From QHXQ01 sp036389395 (GTDB lineage: Bacteria > Acidobacteriota > Blastocatellia > Pyrinomonadales > Pyrinomonadaceae): a DNA stretch of 64,000 bases. The stretch covers positions 1 through 64,000 of the forward strand of contig DASVPY010000052.1 in NCBI GenBank assembly GCA_036389395.1, in the 5' to 3' direction. The notes under the pieces were generated by a model. It had not been told where the DNA came from. It saw only the letters and a program-made list of their open reading frames with translations, and searched no databases. Positions 35,014 through 44,451 of this stretch are shown here, piece by piece. Both the position numbers and the translations under genes were made by a program. Each line of letters opens with the position of its first letter. The first letter of the stretch is position 1.

Positions 35014-35060
35014 CGACAAGGCGTCAACCGAACGACAAGGCGTTAAAGAGGCGACAAGGC
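35014..35060 (+). repeat. three CGACAAGGC iterons at 19-bp spacing
   Basis: CGACAAGGC occurs at 35014-35022, 35033-35041 and 35052-35060, each start exactly 19 bp after the last. The third copy overlaps the ribosome-binding area of the gene at 35067. It could be a regulator site or a simple 19-bp tandem duplication. Confidence 0.85.
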
Positions 35061-35066
35061 TCAGGC

Positions 35067-37211
35067 ATGACGGCGGACAGGCACAGGGCGCGCATACTGA
35101 TCGCGGACGACGAGCCGGTCATCCGCGAGGTGCTCGTCGAGTTGCTCGGCGAACGGCACGACTGCCGCGCCGTCTGCTCCGGCGACGAGGCGCTCGCGCT
35201 CTTGCGCGCCGAGTCGTTCGACCTCGTCCTGAGCGACATCACCATGCCGGGTCTCTCCGGTCTCGACCTCGTGCCGCGCGTGCTAGCGCTCGCGCCCGAC
35301 ACGGTGGTCGTCATGATCAGCGGCGAGCAGAACATCGAGAGCGCCATCCGCGCCATGCGCGCGGGCGCGTTCGACTACGTGACCAAGCCGTTCGACATCG
35401 AGCACGTCGAGGCCGCGGTCGCGCGCGCGCTCGACTACCACGCGCTGCGCGCCGCCAAGCGTTACTACGAGAACTTCCTCGAAGAGAGCGTGCGCCAGCG
35501 CACGGTCGAGCTGCACAAGACGAACCGCACGCTGCGCACCTTGATCGAGGCCGCGCCGCTCGCCATCTTCGCGCTCGACGCCGCCGGGCGCGTCTCGATG
35601 TGGAACCCGGCCGCGGCGCGCACCTTCGGCTGGACGGAACAAGAAATCATAGGCCGCCCCGTGCCGCTCGGCGCGACAGCCGGCGCGCACGAGCCGCCCG
35701 CGTGGCTCGCCGCCGCGCTCGGGCCGCGCGCGCTCGGCGGCGCGGAGGCGCGCGTCCCGCGCCGCGACGGCACGGAGGTGGACGTGTCGGTCTGGACGGC
35801 GGCGCTCGCCGACGAGAGCGGCCAGGCCGGCGGCACGATGGTCGTCATGGCCGACATCACCGAGCGCAAGCAGGCCGAGGCGCGCATCAACTTCCTCGCC
35901 TACCACGATCAACTGACGAACCTGCCGAACCGTTTGCTCTTCGAGGATCGACTCACGCAGGCGTTGACGCTCGCGCAGCGCCACGGGCGGATGCTGGCCG
36001 TCCTCTTCGTCGCGCTCGACCGCTTCAAGAAGTTCGCCGACACGCTCGGCCACGCCGCCGCCGACGAGTTGCTGTGCGCCGTCGCGGCGCGCCTGCGCGC
36101 GAACCTGCGCGAAGGCGACACGCTGGCGCGCTTCGGCGGCGAAGAGTTCTCGCTGCTACTCAGCTCGGTCGGCGGGACGGCGGACGCCGCGGCCGTCGCG
36201 CGCTGGATTCAGCAGGCGCTCGTGCCGCCGTTCCGCGCCGCGGGCCAAGAGCTTTACGTGACCGCGTCGGTCGGCATCGGTCTCTACCCGCACGACGGCG
36301 CGGACGCCGAGAGCCTGTTGAAGAACGCGGGCGCGGCGCTCTACCGCGCGCGCCGCCAGGGCGGCAACCAGTACCTCTTCTACACGGCCGATCTGAACGA
36401 GCGCGCGCTCAAGCGGCTCACGTTGGAGACGCAACTGCGCCGCGCCATCGAGCAGGACGAGCTGACGCTCCACTACCAGCCGCAGGTCGAGGGCGACACG
36501 GGGCGCGTCGTCGGCGTCGAGGCGCTCGTGCGCTGGCCGCACGCGCAGTTGGGTCTCGTGCCGCCCAGCGAGTTCATCCCGCTGGCGGAAGACACGGGGC
36601 TGATCGAGCCGCTCGGCGCGTGGGTCTTGCGCACGGCGCTCGCGCAGATGAAGGCTTGGCGCGCGCGCGGGCTGCCCGCGGGCCGCATGGCCGTCAACCT
36701 GTCGGCGCGCCAGTTCCAGCAGCCGGAACTGTTGGACATGATCGCGGGCGCGCTCGCGGAGACCGGGCTGCCGCCCGAATGTCTCGAATTGGAGTTGACC
36801 GAAAGCTCGATCATGCAGGACACGACGCGGGCCGTCGCCACGCTCGGCGCGCTGAAGGCGATGGGCGTGCGCGTGGCGGTGGACGACTTCGGCGCGGGCT
36901 ATTCGTCGCTCGCCTACCTGAAGCACCTGCCGATTGACGTGCTGAAGATCGACCAGTCGTTCGTGCGCGACATGGCGACCGACGCGCAGGACGCCGCCAT
37001 CGTCATGGCCGTCATCACGCTCGCGCACAGCCTCAAGCTGCGCGTCACCGCCGAGGGCGTCGAGACGGAGGAGCACCGCCGCTTCCTGCAAATGCTCCGC
37101 TGCGACGAGATGCAGGGCTACCTCTTCAGCCGGCCCCTCGCCGCCCCCGACCTCGAACGCTTCCTCACCGACAGAACCGCCGGCCGCGAACACCCCGTCC
37201 TCCACGTCTAG
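35067..37211 (+). CDS. REC-PAS-GGDEF-EAL cyclic-di-GMP signalling protein
   Basis: A 714-residue response regulator. REC lies at 8-125 with phospho-acceptor Asp57 in VLSDITMPG and TKPFD; a coiled linker follows, then PAS at about 155-275, GGDEF at about 280-440 and EAL at about 450-700. The GGEEF signature is intact, but the metal-binding Asp and the guanine-binding Asn of active cyclases align with Ala in VALDRFKKFADTLGH. Cyclase activity is therefore doubtful. The EAL domain looks complete (VEALVRW, MAVNLSARQF, LELTESSIM, VDDFGAGYSSL, LKIDQSF, AEGVET), so net c-di-GMP breakdown is likely. No partner histidine kinase is nearby. Pilus genes 7 kb away are a possible output. Confidence 0.93.
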   Translation: MTADRHRARILIADDEPVIREVLVELLGERHDCRAVCSGDEALALLRAESFDLVLSDITMPGLSGLDLVPRVLALAPDTVVVMISGEQNIESAIRAMRAGAFDYVTKPFDIEHVEAAVARALDYHALRAAKRYYENFLEESVRQRTVELHKTNRTLRTLIEAAPLAIFALDAAGRVSMWNPAAARTFGWTEQEIIGRPVPLGATAGAHEPPAWLAAALGPRALGGAEARVPRRDGTEVDVSVWTAALADESGQAGGTMVVMADITERKQAEARINFLAYHDQLTNLPNRLLFEDRLTQALTLAQRHGRMLAVLFVALDRFKKFADTLGHAAADELLCAVAARLRANLREGDTLARFGGEEFSLLLSSVGGTADAAAVARWIQQALVPPFRAAGQELYVTASVGIGLYPHDGADAESLLKNAGAALYRARRQGGNQYLFYTADLNERALKRLTLETQLRRAIEQDELTLHYQPQVEGDTGRVVGVEALVRWPHAQLGLVPPSEFIPLAEDTGLIEPLGAWVLRTALAQMKAWRARGLPAGRMAVNLSARQFQQPELLDMIAGALAETGLPPECLELELTESSIMQDTTRAVATLGALKAMGVRVAVDDFGAGYSSLAYLKHLPIDVLKIDQSFVRDMATDAQDAAIVMAVITLAHSLKLRVTAEGVETEEHRRFLQMLRCDEMQGYLFSRPLAAPDLERFLTDRTAGREHPVLHV

Positions 37212-37222
37212 AGCAACCTTTT

Positions 37223-37363
37223 GCCGGGCGCGCGGGCCGCCCTGCCCGCCATGAGCGCGAATGCGCGAATAAACGAAGCGGCGGCCTTCAAGGTTGAAAG
37301 CCGCCGCTCTTCTTGTTCGCGCCTGCGGCGCTCATGGCGGGCAGGGAGGCCCGCGCTCCCGGC
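37223..37363. repeat. 141-bp nested inverted repeat, copy A3
   Basis: Terminal inverted repeats as in the other copies, with a perfect inner palindrome GCGGCGGC-TTCAAGGTTGAAA-GCCGCCGC. It sits between two convergent gene ends (37211 and 37375). Confidence 0.9.
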
Positions 37364-37374
37364 TGCGGCGTGCG

Positions 37375-38517
37375 CTAGCTCGTCGCCTGTCCTTGCAGCG
37401 CAAGCAGCTTGTTCACGATGTCGAACGCCGCGCGGGGGTGGCCGAGGCGACGTGCGTTCTGCTGCATGGCGGCGAAGCGGGCGGGGTCGTCGAGCAGGCG
37501 GTCGAGTTTGTAGGCGAGCGCGGGCAGGTTGTTGCAGCGCAGGGCCGCGCCCTCTTCGAGCAAGTGATCGCTGTTGCGCTCCTCCTGGCCCGGAATCGGG
37601 TTGACGACGCACAGGACGAGACCGCGCGCGAGCGCCTCGGACGTGGTCAGTCCGCCCGGCTTGCCGATCAGGATGTCGGCCGCCGCCATCAGCTCGTCCA
37701 TCTCCGTCGTGTAGCCGAGCACTTTCAGACGGACGCGCGCGTCCGCGCCGAAGCTCTCGGCCCTTTGCGCGAGGCGCGCGCGCAACTCCTCGTTACGCCC
37801 GCAGACGGCGACGACCTGCGCCGGGTGTGCCAGCGCCGCGAGCGCCTCGATGACGTGCTCGACCGAGCCGACGCCGAAGCCGCCCGCCGAGAGCAGCAGG
37901 CAGACGCGCGCGGGGTCGAGACCGTGCTTGGCGCGCATCGCCCGCTTGTCTTTGGCCTCGGCGAAGCGCGGGTCTATGGGGATGCCGGAGACGGTGATCT
38001 TCTCCGCCGGCACGCCGAGGCGCGCGAGGTGCACGCGCGTCTCTTCGAGCGCGACGAAGTATTGCTCGTAGTGGCGGCAGAGCCACATCGCGTGTACGTC
38101 GAAGTCTGTGACGACGACGGCCTGCGGCGCGGCGAAACGCTCCTTGGCCTTGAGCCAGGAGATGATCTCGGCGGGCAGGAAGTGCGTGCAGACGGTGATG
38201 TCGGGCCGGTACTCCTTGAGCAGCTTGACGAAGGGGCGCGTGTTGAGGCGGTCGAGCGCGAGCCGGCGGCGCTCGTTGCGCCAGGGGCGATCCATGTAGT
38301 CGTAGAGCCAGCCGAGCGCGGCCGGCGCGCTGTTGACCAGTTCGAGGTACGCCTTGCCGTAGAGATGCCGGAACACCTTGTTGGTGTAGGTCAGCGTGTC
38401 CACGTGGCGCACCTCGCGCGCCGCGCCCAGCGCGCGGCACGCCTCGGCCACCGCCTCGGCCGCGCGCACGTGCCCCGCGCCGGCCGAGGCCGAAAGGATC
38501 AAGACCTTGTCGAACAT
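37375..38517 (-). CDS. MGDG-synthase/UgtP-type diacylglycerol glycosyltransferase
   Basis: A 380-residue GT28-family enzyme starting at ATG 38517. The N-terminal MGDG-synthase domain has FDKVLILSASAGAGHVRAAE, the loop that contacts the lipid acceptor. The C-domain has LLLSAGGFGVGSVEHVIEAL and the donor-binding GKPGGLTTSEALARGL. It should transfer a sugar from a UDP-sugar to diacylglycerol on the cytoplasmic membrane face, making glycolipids. The sugar (Gal or Glc) cannot be told. It begins 20 nt after the subtilisin gene ends, on the same strand, so read-through from that gene is possible. Confidence 0.88.
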   Translation of the reverse strand: MFDKVLILSASAGAGHVRAAEAVAEACRALGAAREVRHVDTLTYTNKVFRHLYGKAYLELVNSAPAALGWLYDYMDRPWRNERRRLALDRLNTRPFVKLLKEYRPDITVCTHFLPAEIISWLKAKERFAAPQAVVVTDFDVHAMWLCRHYEQYFVALEETRVHLARLGVPAEKITVSGIPIDPRFAEAKDKRAMRAKHGLDPARVCLLLSAGGFGVGSVEHVIEALAALAHPAQVVAVCGRNEELRARLAQRAESFGADARVRLKVLGYTTEMDELMAAADILIGKPGGLTTSEALARGLVLCVVNPIPGQEERNSDHLLEEGAALRCNNLPALAYKLDRLLDDPARFAAMQQNARRLGHPRAAFDIVNKLLALQGQATS

Positions 38518-38537
38518 GGCTGCTGTCTTGGCCGCCG

Positions 38538-41500
38538 CTACTTCGCCGTGACGTTGACGGCGTGTGTGCCGACGTTGCCGCGCGCGTCGTAAGCCTTGGC
38601 TTGGAGATTGTACGTCGTCTTCGTGTTCGGCACGAGCCAGGCGCAGTTGTAGGGCGCGGCCGTGTCGGTACACTTGAGCGCGCCGCTCACGTAGAACTCG
38701 ACACGGGTCACGCCCAGGTTGTCGGTCGCGTTGGCCGCGATGGTGACGGTCGTGTTGCGCGTGACGCTGGCGTTGTTGAGCGGGCTGGTGATGGTCACGG
38801 TCGGCACAGCGTTGTCAACGGTGACGGCGACCGACGCGGACGCGGCGGGGTTGCCGGCCGTGTCGGTGGCGACGGCGTAGAGCGTGTGCGCGCCGCTCGG
38901 GTAGGTCGTCGAGTTCCAGTTGAAGCTGTAAGGCGCGGTCGTGTCCGCGCCGAGCAGGATGTTGCTGTCGAGGTAGAACTCGACCTTGGCGACGGCGACG
39001 TTGTCGGTCGCGTTCGCCGTTAGCGCCACGGCCGAGCCGGAGACGACCGAGCCGTAGGCGGGCGCGGTCAGCGAGACGGTCGGCGCGAGGTTGTCCACGG
39101 TCACGTTGGCGACCGCCGAGCCGGTGCTGTTGCCCGCGGCGTCGAAGGCGACGGCGTAGAGCGTGTGCGCGCCGTCGGCGGCGGTCGTGGTGTTCCAACT
39201 GGCGGCGTAGGGCGCGGTGGTCGCCGTGCCGAGCAGCACGCTGTTGTCGCGGTAGAACTCGACGCGGCTGACGGCGTTGTTGTCGGTCGCGTTCGCCGTC
39301 ATGCTCACGGCCGCGCCCGTCAGCAGCGCGCCGCTGGCGGGGCCGGTGAGCGCGCAGGTCGGCGCGGCGTTGTCCACGACGACGGAGAGCGTCGCACCGG
39401 CGGCCGTGTTGCCGGCCGTGTCCGTGCCGACGGCGTAGAGCGTGTGCGTGCCGGCGCTCACGGTCGTCGAGTCCCAGTTGATCTGGTAGGGCGCGGTCGT
39501 GTCGGAGCCGATGAGGACGTTGGCGTCGCGGTAGAAGTCCACGCGCTGCACGGCGACGTTGTCGGCGGCACTGGCGGCGACGGCGACGGTCGCGCGGACA
39601 GTCGCGCCGTTAGCCGGCGCGCTCAGCGAGACGACGGGCGGCGCGTTGTCCACCGTGACGTTGACGGACGCGGAGGTCGCGCTGTTGCCGAGCGTGTCGG
39701 TCGCCACGACGTAGAGCGCGTGCGTGTCGCTGGCGGCCGTCGTGGTATTCCAGTTGACGCTGTAAGGCGCGGTGGTGTCAGACCCCAGCAGGATGCCGTT
39801 GTCGAGGTAGAAGTCCACCTGGCGCACGCCCGCGCCGTCGGAGGCGGACGCGGAGAGCGTGACGGCGCTGCCGCCGACGACCGCGCCGGCCGCGGGGGCG
39901 GTGAGCGCGGCGGTCGGGGCCGTGTTGTCCACCTTGATGATGGCGGGCGCGGAAGTCGCGGCGTTGCCGGCCTCGTCGTAAGCCTTCGCGGTCAGCGTGT
40001 AGAAGCCGTCGGGCGCGCTGCGCGTGTCCCAACTGAAGTTGTAAGGACTCGCGTTCAGCGTGCCGGCGAGCGCGCCGTTCTGGTACAGCTCGACGCGCGC
40101 GACGCCCACGTTGTCCGCGGCCTGCACGGAGACGTTGACCGCGCCCGCGACGCTCGCGCCGTCGGCGGGCGTGGTGATGGCCACGGTCGGCGGGATGACT
40201 TCGGGCGTGCGCAGGCTCAGACCCGTGTGCCGCTCGTCGTGCTGGAACTGGGGCCAGGGGGCGACGACGCCGGTCGGCGTGGGCAAGTCCCAGACGAAGA
40301 TGTTGAAGCGGCTGTCGATCCAGGCCAGTTCCAGCGCGCCGTCGCCGTCGAGGTCGGCGACCGCCGCTGTGTTGGTCGAGTCCGCGCCGATACTGAGCGT
40401 CGCCTTGGGGAAGCCGGCCACCTTCGTGCCGTCGCTCTTGTAGGCGTTGAGCGCGAAGGGCGTGTTGGCGTTCGCGTCGCTTGAGACGAGCACGTCGGCG
40501 CGTCCGTCCTGATCCAAGTCCACGAGCGCGGGCGCGCCGAAGCCGAAGTAGGTGGACGAGATCGTCTTGTCGTACTTGACGGGCCAGCCCGCGAGCGGCG
40601 TCCCGTCGCCGTGCCAGGCGAAGAGGTAGTTGCTGTAGACGCCGCCTTCGATTACGTAGTAGTTGCCGGCGACGACTTCGGGCAGCCCGTCGCCGTCTAT
40701 GTCGCCGACGGCGGGGCTGTTGACGCGCGCCGCCTTGGTCGCGCGCGGCCAGCCCGCGAGGTTCGAGCCGTCGTAGCGCAGCGCGTAGACCTGCCCGTCG
40801 GTCGAGCCGATGACGACTTCGAGTTTGCCGTCGCCGTCCAGGTCGCCGAGCGCCGGGTAGGACGAGGCGGTGTAGTTCGACGGCAGCGTCGGGTTGATGG
40901 CGCGCGGCCAGCCGGGCTTGACGACGCCGGTGGCGGAGATGACGTAGAGGTTGGTCGGGCCTGCGTCGGTCGCCACAACGATGTCTTTCTGGCCGTCGCC
41001 GTCCACGTCGCCGATGGCGGCGGGCGTCGTGCCGGCCCCGTTCAGGTAGACGGGCCAGCCCGGCAGGTACGCGCCGCTCGTGTTGACGACGGCGACGCGC
41101 CCCGTGGTGGTGATGATGATCTCCTTCGTGCCGTCGCCGTTCACGTCGTCCACGGCGACGCGCGTGCCTATGCTGTAGCTGAGCGTCTTGGGCCAGCCTG
41201 CCCAGAGCGTGCCATTAGCACGGAAGACGAAGACCTGGTTCTGATCGTTGGCGGCGACGATTTCGGGCGAGCCGTCGCCGTCGAGGTCGGCGACGGCCGG
41301 GCTAACCTGGATGTGCGCGTTGGTGTTCTGCGGGTCGATGTTGCGCGGCCAGCCCGGCAGTTGCGCGCCCGTGTGGTCGTAGACGTTGATCAGGTTGTTG
41401 TAGGCGACGACCAACTCCTTCGTGCCGTTGCCGTCCACGTCGTAAGCGTTCAGGTGATTGGTCAGCCCGAGGTGCGCGAACTCCGTGCCGAGGTAAGGGA

Positions 41501-43745
41501 TGTTTTTAGGCCAGCCCGCGTGCAAGGCGGGATCGACCAGGAGCTGCACGCTCTTGTAGACCGAAGAGTTGTTGGTGAAGATTTCGGTCACGTAGATTTT
41601 GTACATGTCGCCGGCCGCGCCCGCCGTGTTCCAGGTGGCGATGACGCCGTCGCGCACGCGCTGCAAGCCGTCGTTGGGCACGCTGATGGCCGAACTGCTG
41701 ACCCAGGTGTTGCTGTTGACGGCTAAGACGGAGACGCCGTAGCGCGCGAAGTTGGCGGCGGCGACCGTGCCGCGGATCGTGACGGTCTGGCCGCCGCGCA
41801 CGACGCTGATCGAGAGCGGCGACGGGTCGGTGATGACGAGGCTGTCGAGCACGACCGTCAGGCGATCTTCGTAAGGCTGCCCCGTGACGGTCTGCGCCAC
41901 GAGGCGCAGCGTGTACGTGCCGTCCGACACGTTGCTCAAGTCCCAACTCGCCAGCACGCCCGCAGACACGGGCGCGCTCGAAGAAGTGATCTGCGTCCAA
42001 CTCGCGGGCGCAGTGCCCGCGCCGTATTCGAGCCGCCAGGTGGCGAGGTCGGGGCCGGCGACCGTGCCGGTCACGTCCACTTGCGTGAGGCCGGTGAGCG
42101 TGCCCGCGGGGCCGGTGAGTTGCGCGGCGAGCGGCGCGGGCGCGTTGACGGCGCGGGCGGCGTTGACGCGCCCGTAGCCGAACTGGTTGTCGAACCCGAC
42201 CGCGCCGATGTCGTCGCTCGACTGGCGCAACACCTGGCGCACTTGTTCCGGCGTGTACTCAGGATGCTGCGCGCGGACGAGCGCCGCCACGCCCGCGACG
42301 TGCGGCGCGGCCATGGACGTGCCGGACTGGCGCAGGTATTTCGTCCCGACGACGAGCTGCCCGGAGCCGGTCATGCTGCTTGAGGCGGCCGAGCTGAGCA
42401 GAGACAGGATCGAGCGGTCGGGCTGGACGATGAGACCCGTGGGGTCTGTGTCGCCGCCGCCGGGCGCGGCCACGTCGAGCTTCGCGCCGTAGTTCGAGTA
42501 ATAAGCTTTCGCGTCCGTGTGCGTCACGGCGGCGACGGCGACGGCGTCGCGCAGGCAGGCGGGGAAGAAGCCTTTGGCGGGCGCGCCGACATCGGCGTTG
42601 CTGTTGCCGGCCGCCGCGACGACGACCGCGCCCTTCGTCGTGTGCGCGTAGGCGACGGCGTCGGCGAGCGTCTGCGGCGTGTCGCCGGAGCCGCCCCAAC
42701 TGTTGTTGATGACCGCCGCGCCGCGGTCGGCCGCGTAGATGATCGCGTTCGCGAGGTCTTCGGTCGAGCCGCTGCCGCTGGCGTCGAGACCTTTGACGGC
42801 CAAGACCTTCGCGCCGGGCGCGACGCCGACGACGCCCAGCCCGTTGTTGCCCACGGCCGCAATCGTCCCGCTGACGTGCGTGCCGTGGCCGTGGTTGTCC
42901 ATCGGGTCGTTGTCGGCGGGCGTGCCGTCGAGCGTGACGAAGTCCCAGCCGCGCCAGTCGTCCACGTAGCCGTCGCCGTCGTCGTCCACGCCGTTCGTGC
43001 GCTTGTCGCGCCCAAGGGCGTCCGTGCCCGTCTCGCCCGCGTTCTGCCAGACGTTGGCCGCGATGTCTTCGTGGTTATAGTCCAGCCCCGTGTCAACGAC
43101 GGCGACGAGGACGCCCGCGCCTTGCGTCGTGTCCCAGGCCGCTTCCGCGCCGATGGCCTGCAAGCCCCAGAGATCGCGGAAGGGCTGCCCCCACGCGCCG
43201 GACGTGGCGTAGTAGGGATCGTTGGGCGCGACTTGCGCGTGCATAATCACATTCGGCTCGGCGTATTCGACTTCGGGCTGCTGCCGCAACTCGGCGACGA
43301 GCGCGCGCGTGTGTTCGGGATCGGTCTTGCCGGCGCGCGTCGTGAGCTTGACGACGCGCGGCAGTGCGTCCGCCTTGCCGCGCTTGAAGGGCCGGTTGGC
43401 GGCGACCACGTCGAAGCGCGCGAACAGGCGGTTCAAGCCGGGCGCGTTGGCCGAGGCGAGCGCCCCTTGGGCGTTCTGGCGGCCGCGCGCGACGGCCGCG
43501 GCCTCTTCCGCGTCTTTAAACTTGACGAGCACTTCGCCGGGCACGAACTCGACCTCGTCGGTCGCGCCGTCCTGTTTGACGGTAACCTTGCCGTCGTCCG
43601 TGGCGACAGTCTGAGTTACTTGCGCGGCCGGCTGATCCTGATCTTGGCCGGGCGCGCGGTCGGCGGCGGCGCGTTGCTGTGTGATGAGCGAGAAGGCGAC
43701 GAAGCAGAGCAGTCCGAGGACGGCGGCGAGGGGGATTCTTTTCAC
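38538..43745 (-). CDS. secreted subtilisin (S8) with FG-GAP propeller and six Ig-like repeats
   Basis: A 1735-residue exported protease. I start it at GTG 43745, which follows AGGAG at good spacing and opens a clear signal peptide (VKRIPLAAVLGLLCFVAFSL). An upstream ATG (43802) adds 19 unlike residues. An inhibitor-like propeptide (FVPGEVLVKFKDAEE ... VEYAEPNV) precedes the S8 domain. The triad is Asp218 (VAVVDTGLDYNHED), His287 (NHGHGTHVSG) and Ser477 (SGTSMAAPHVAG), with oxyanion Asn381, so it should be active. Next come a beta-sandwich region, an FG-GAP/VCBS propeller (GDVDGDGQKDIVVA-type calcium loops) and six tandem Ig-like domains beginning PTVAITTPADGASV. No cell-wall or T9SS anchor is seen. 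Confidence 0.93.
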   Translation of the reverse strand: MKRIPLAAVLGLLCFVAFSLITQQRAAADRAPGQDQDQPAAQVTQTVATDDGKVTVKQDGATDEVEFVPGEVLVKFKDAEEAAAVARGRQNAQGALASANAPGLNRLFARFDVVAANRPFKRGKADALPRVVKLTTRAGKTDPEHTRALVAELRQQPEVEYAEPNVIMHAQVAPNDPYYATSGAWGQPFRDLWGLQAIGAEAAWDTTQGAGVLVAVVDTGLDYNHEDIAANVWQNAGETGTDALGRDKRTNGVDDDGDGYVDDWRGWDFVTLDGTPADNDPMDNHGHGTHVSGTIAAVGNNGLGVVGVAPGAKVLAVKGLDASGSGSTEDLANAIIYAADRGAAVINNSWGGSGDTPQTLADAVAYAHTTKGAVVVAAAGNSNADVGAPAKGFFPACLRDAVAVAAVTHTDAKAYYSNYGAKLDVAAPGGGDTDPTGLIVQPDRSILSLLSSAASSSMTGSGQLVVGTKYLRQSGTSMAAPHVAGVAALVRAQHPEYTPEQVRQVLRQSSDDIGAVGFDNQFGYGRVNAARAVNAPAPLAAQLTGPAGTLTGLTQVDVTGTVAGPDLATWRLEYGAGTAPASWTQITSSSAPVSAGVLASWDLSNVSDGTYTLRLVAQTVTGQPYEDRLTVVLDSLVITDPSPLSISVVRGGQTVTIRGTVAAANFARYGVSVLAVNSNTWVSSSAISVPNDGLQRVRDGVIATWNTAGAAGDMYKIYVTEIFTNNSSVYKSVQLLVDPALHAGWPKNIPYLGTEFAHLGLTNHLNAYDVDGNGTKELVVAYNNLINVYDHTGAQLPGWPRNIDPQNTNAHIQVSPAVADLDGDGSPEIVAANDQNQVFVFRANGTLWAGWPKTLSYSIGTRVAVDDVNGDGTKEIIITTTGRVAVVNTSGAYLPGWPVYLNGAGTTPAAIGDVDGDGQKDIVVATDAGPTNLYVISATGVVKPGWPRAINPTLPSNYTASSYPALGDLDGDGKLEVVIGSTDGQVYALRYDGSNLAGWPRATKAARVNSPAVGDIDGDGLPEVVAGNYYVIEGGVYSNYLFAWHGDGTPLAGWPVKYDKTISSTYFGFGAPALVDLDQDGRADVLVSSDANANTPFALNAYKSDGTKVAGFPKATLSIGADSTNTAAVADLDGDGALELAWIDSRFNIFVWDLPTPTGVVAPWPQFQHDERHTGLSLRTPEVIPPTVAITTPADGASVAGAVNVSVQAADNVGVARVELYQNGALAGTLNASPYNFSWDTRSAPDGFYTLTAKAYDEAGNAATSAPAIIKVDNTAPTAALTAPAAGAVVGGSAVTLSASASDGAGVRQVDFYLDNGILLGSDTTAPYSVNWNTTTAASDTHALYVVATDTLGNSATSASVNVTVDNAPPVVSLSAPANGATVRATVAVAASAADNVAVQRVDFYRDANVLIGSDTTAPYQINWDSTTVSAGTHTLYAVGTDTAGNTAAGATLSVVVDNAAPTCALTGPASGALLTGAAVSMTANATDNNAVSRVEFYRDNSVLLGTATTAPYAASWNTTTAADGAHTLYAVAFDAAGNSTGSAVANVTVDNLAPTVSLTAPAYGSVVSGSAVALTANATDNVAVAKVEFYLDSNILLGADTTAPYSFNWNSTTYPSGAHTLYAVATDTAGNPAASASVAVTVDNAVPTVTITSPLNNASVTRNTTVTIAANATDNLGVTRVEFYVSGALKCTDTAAPYNCAWLVPNTKTTYNLQAKAYDARGNVGTHAVNVTAK

Positions 43746-44040
43746 TTTGCTACTCCTGAAAGCGCGGGCGCGTTGGCGACATGGATCCGGCCGTGGCGGC
43801 ACGAGGCGAGTCGGGCTAAAGCGCGAGCTGTAAGCTTGAGAGAGGGACGAAACGATTCAGATTTGGAACAACCCGTCGAACAACTGGGCTATTAGCAAGC
43901 TAACAAGCGCGCCGCGGCCGTGTCAACGATAAATTGCGCGGGGCGGGGAAGACCTCCGCGAGACAGGGCACGCGCAGAGGCTGTTAGGCGGAGTCGGGCT
44001 GTTTGGGGTTCGGGGCTTGAGTTTAATGGACGGCCGGATC

Positions 44041-44121
44041 AACACAGAGGGCACAGAGGAGACACAGAGGACATAGAGTTTTTAAACTGTGCCCTCTGTG
44101 CTAACTCTGTGTACTCTGTGT
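44041..44121. repeat. intergenic palindrome, type B (copy 4)
   Basis: ACACAGAGGGCACAGAGGAG and onward on the left pairs with its complement on the right around GTTTTTAAACT. As in copy 2, the right end is followed by TGTGAGACCGGCC, so the element's conserved border is wider than the arms. It lies between divergent genes. Confidence 0.87.
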
Positions 44122-44257
44122 GAGACCGGCCGCACGTGACCCGCAACCGCCGCTCAAACTCTCGCCCGCTTGCGCTTTACACGCAAGCCGTTCAAGTTTC
44201 GCCTCAAATTGACCTGAGTGCAACGATTCCGCACGCTCAAAACGGCGCAAAATCAGC

Positions 44258-44286
44258 TTGACAGCCCGCTAGTCCGGCCTTTAACA
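44258..44286 (+). promoter_or_regulatory. sigma-70-like promoter for the pil genes
   Basis: A perfect -35 hexamer TTGACA (44258-44263) is followed after 17 nt by TTAACA (44281-44286), a moderate -10. It points toward pilB, whose start is 166 nt downstream. Assignment is by consensus only. Confidence 0.5.
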
Positions 44287-44451
44287 TCAATTTGCCAACG
44301 ATGTTTGTCATCGTTGCCTGAGAGCAAACCCCAAGCGCGTGACAAGATTGTTGGTCGCCCGGCCGGCGCGGCCTAACAGGTGAGCAAGCTTCGCCCCTCC
44401 TTGCCGGTCACTCTTGCCAGCCAGCGTTTGCAAACCCGGAAAGTTTTGAGC

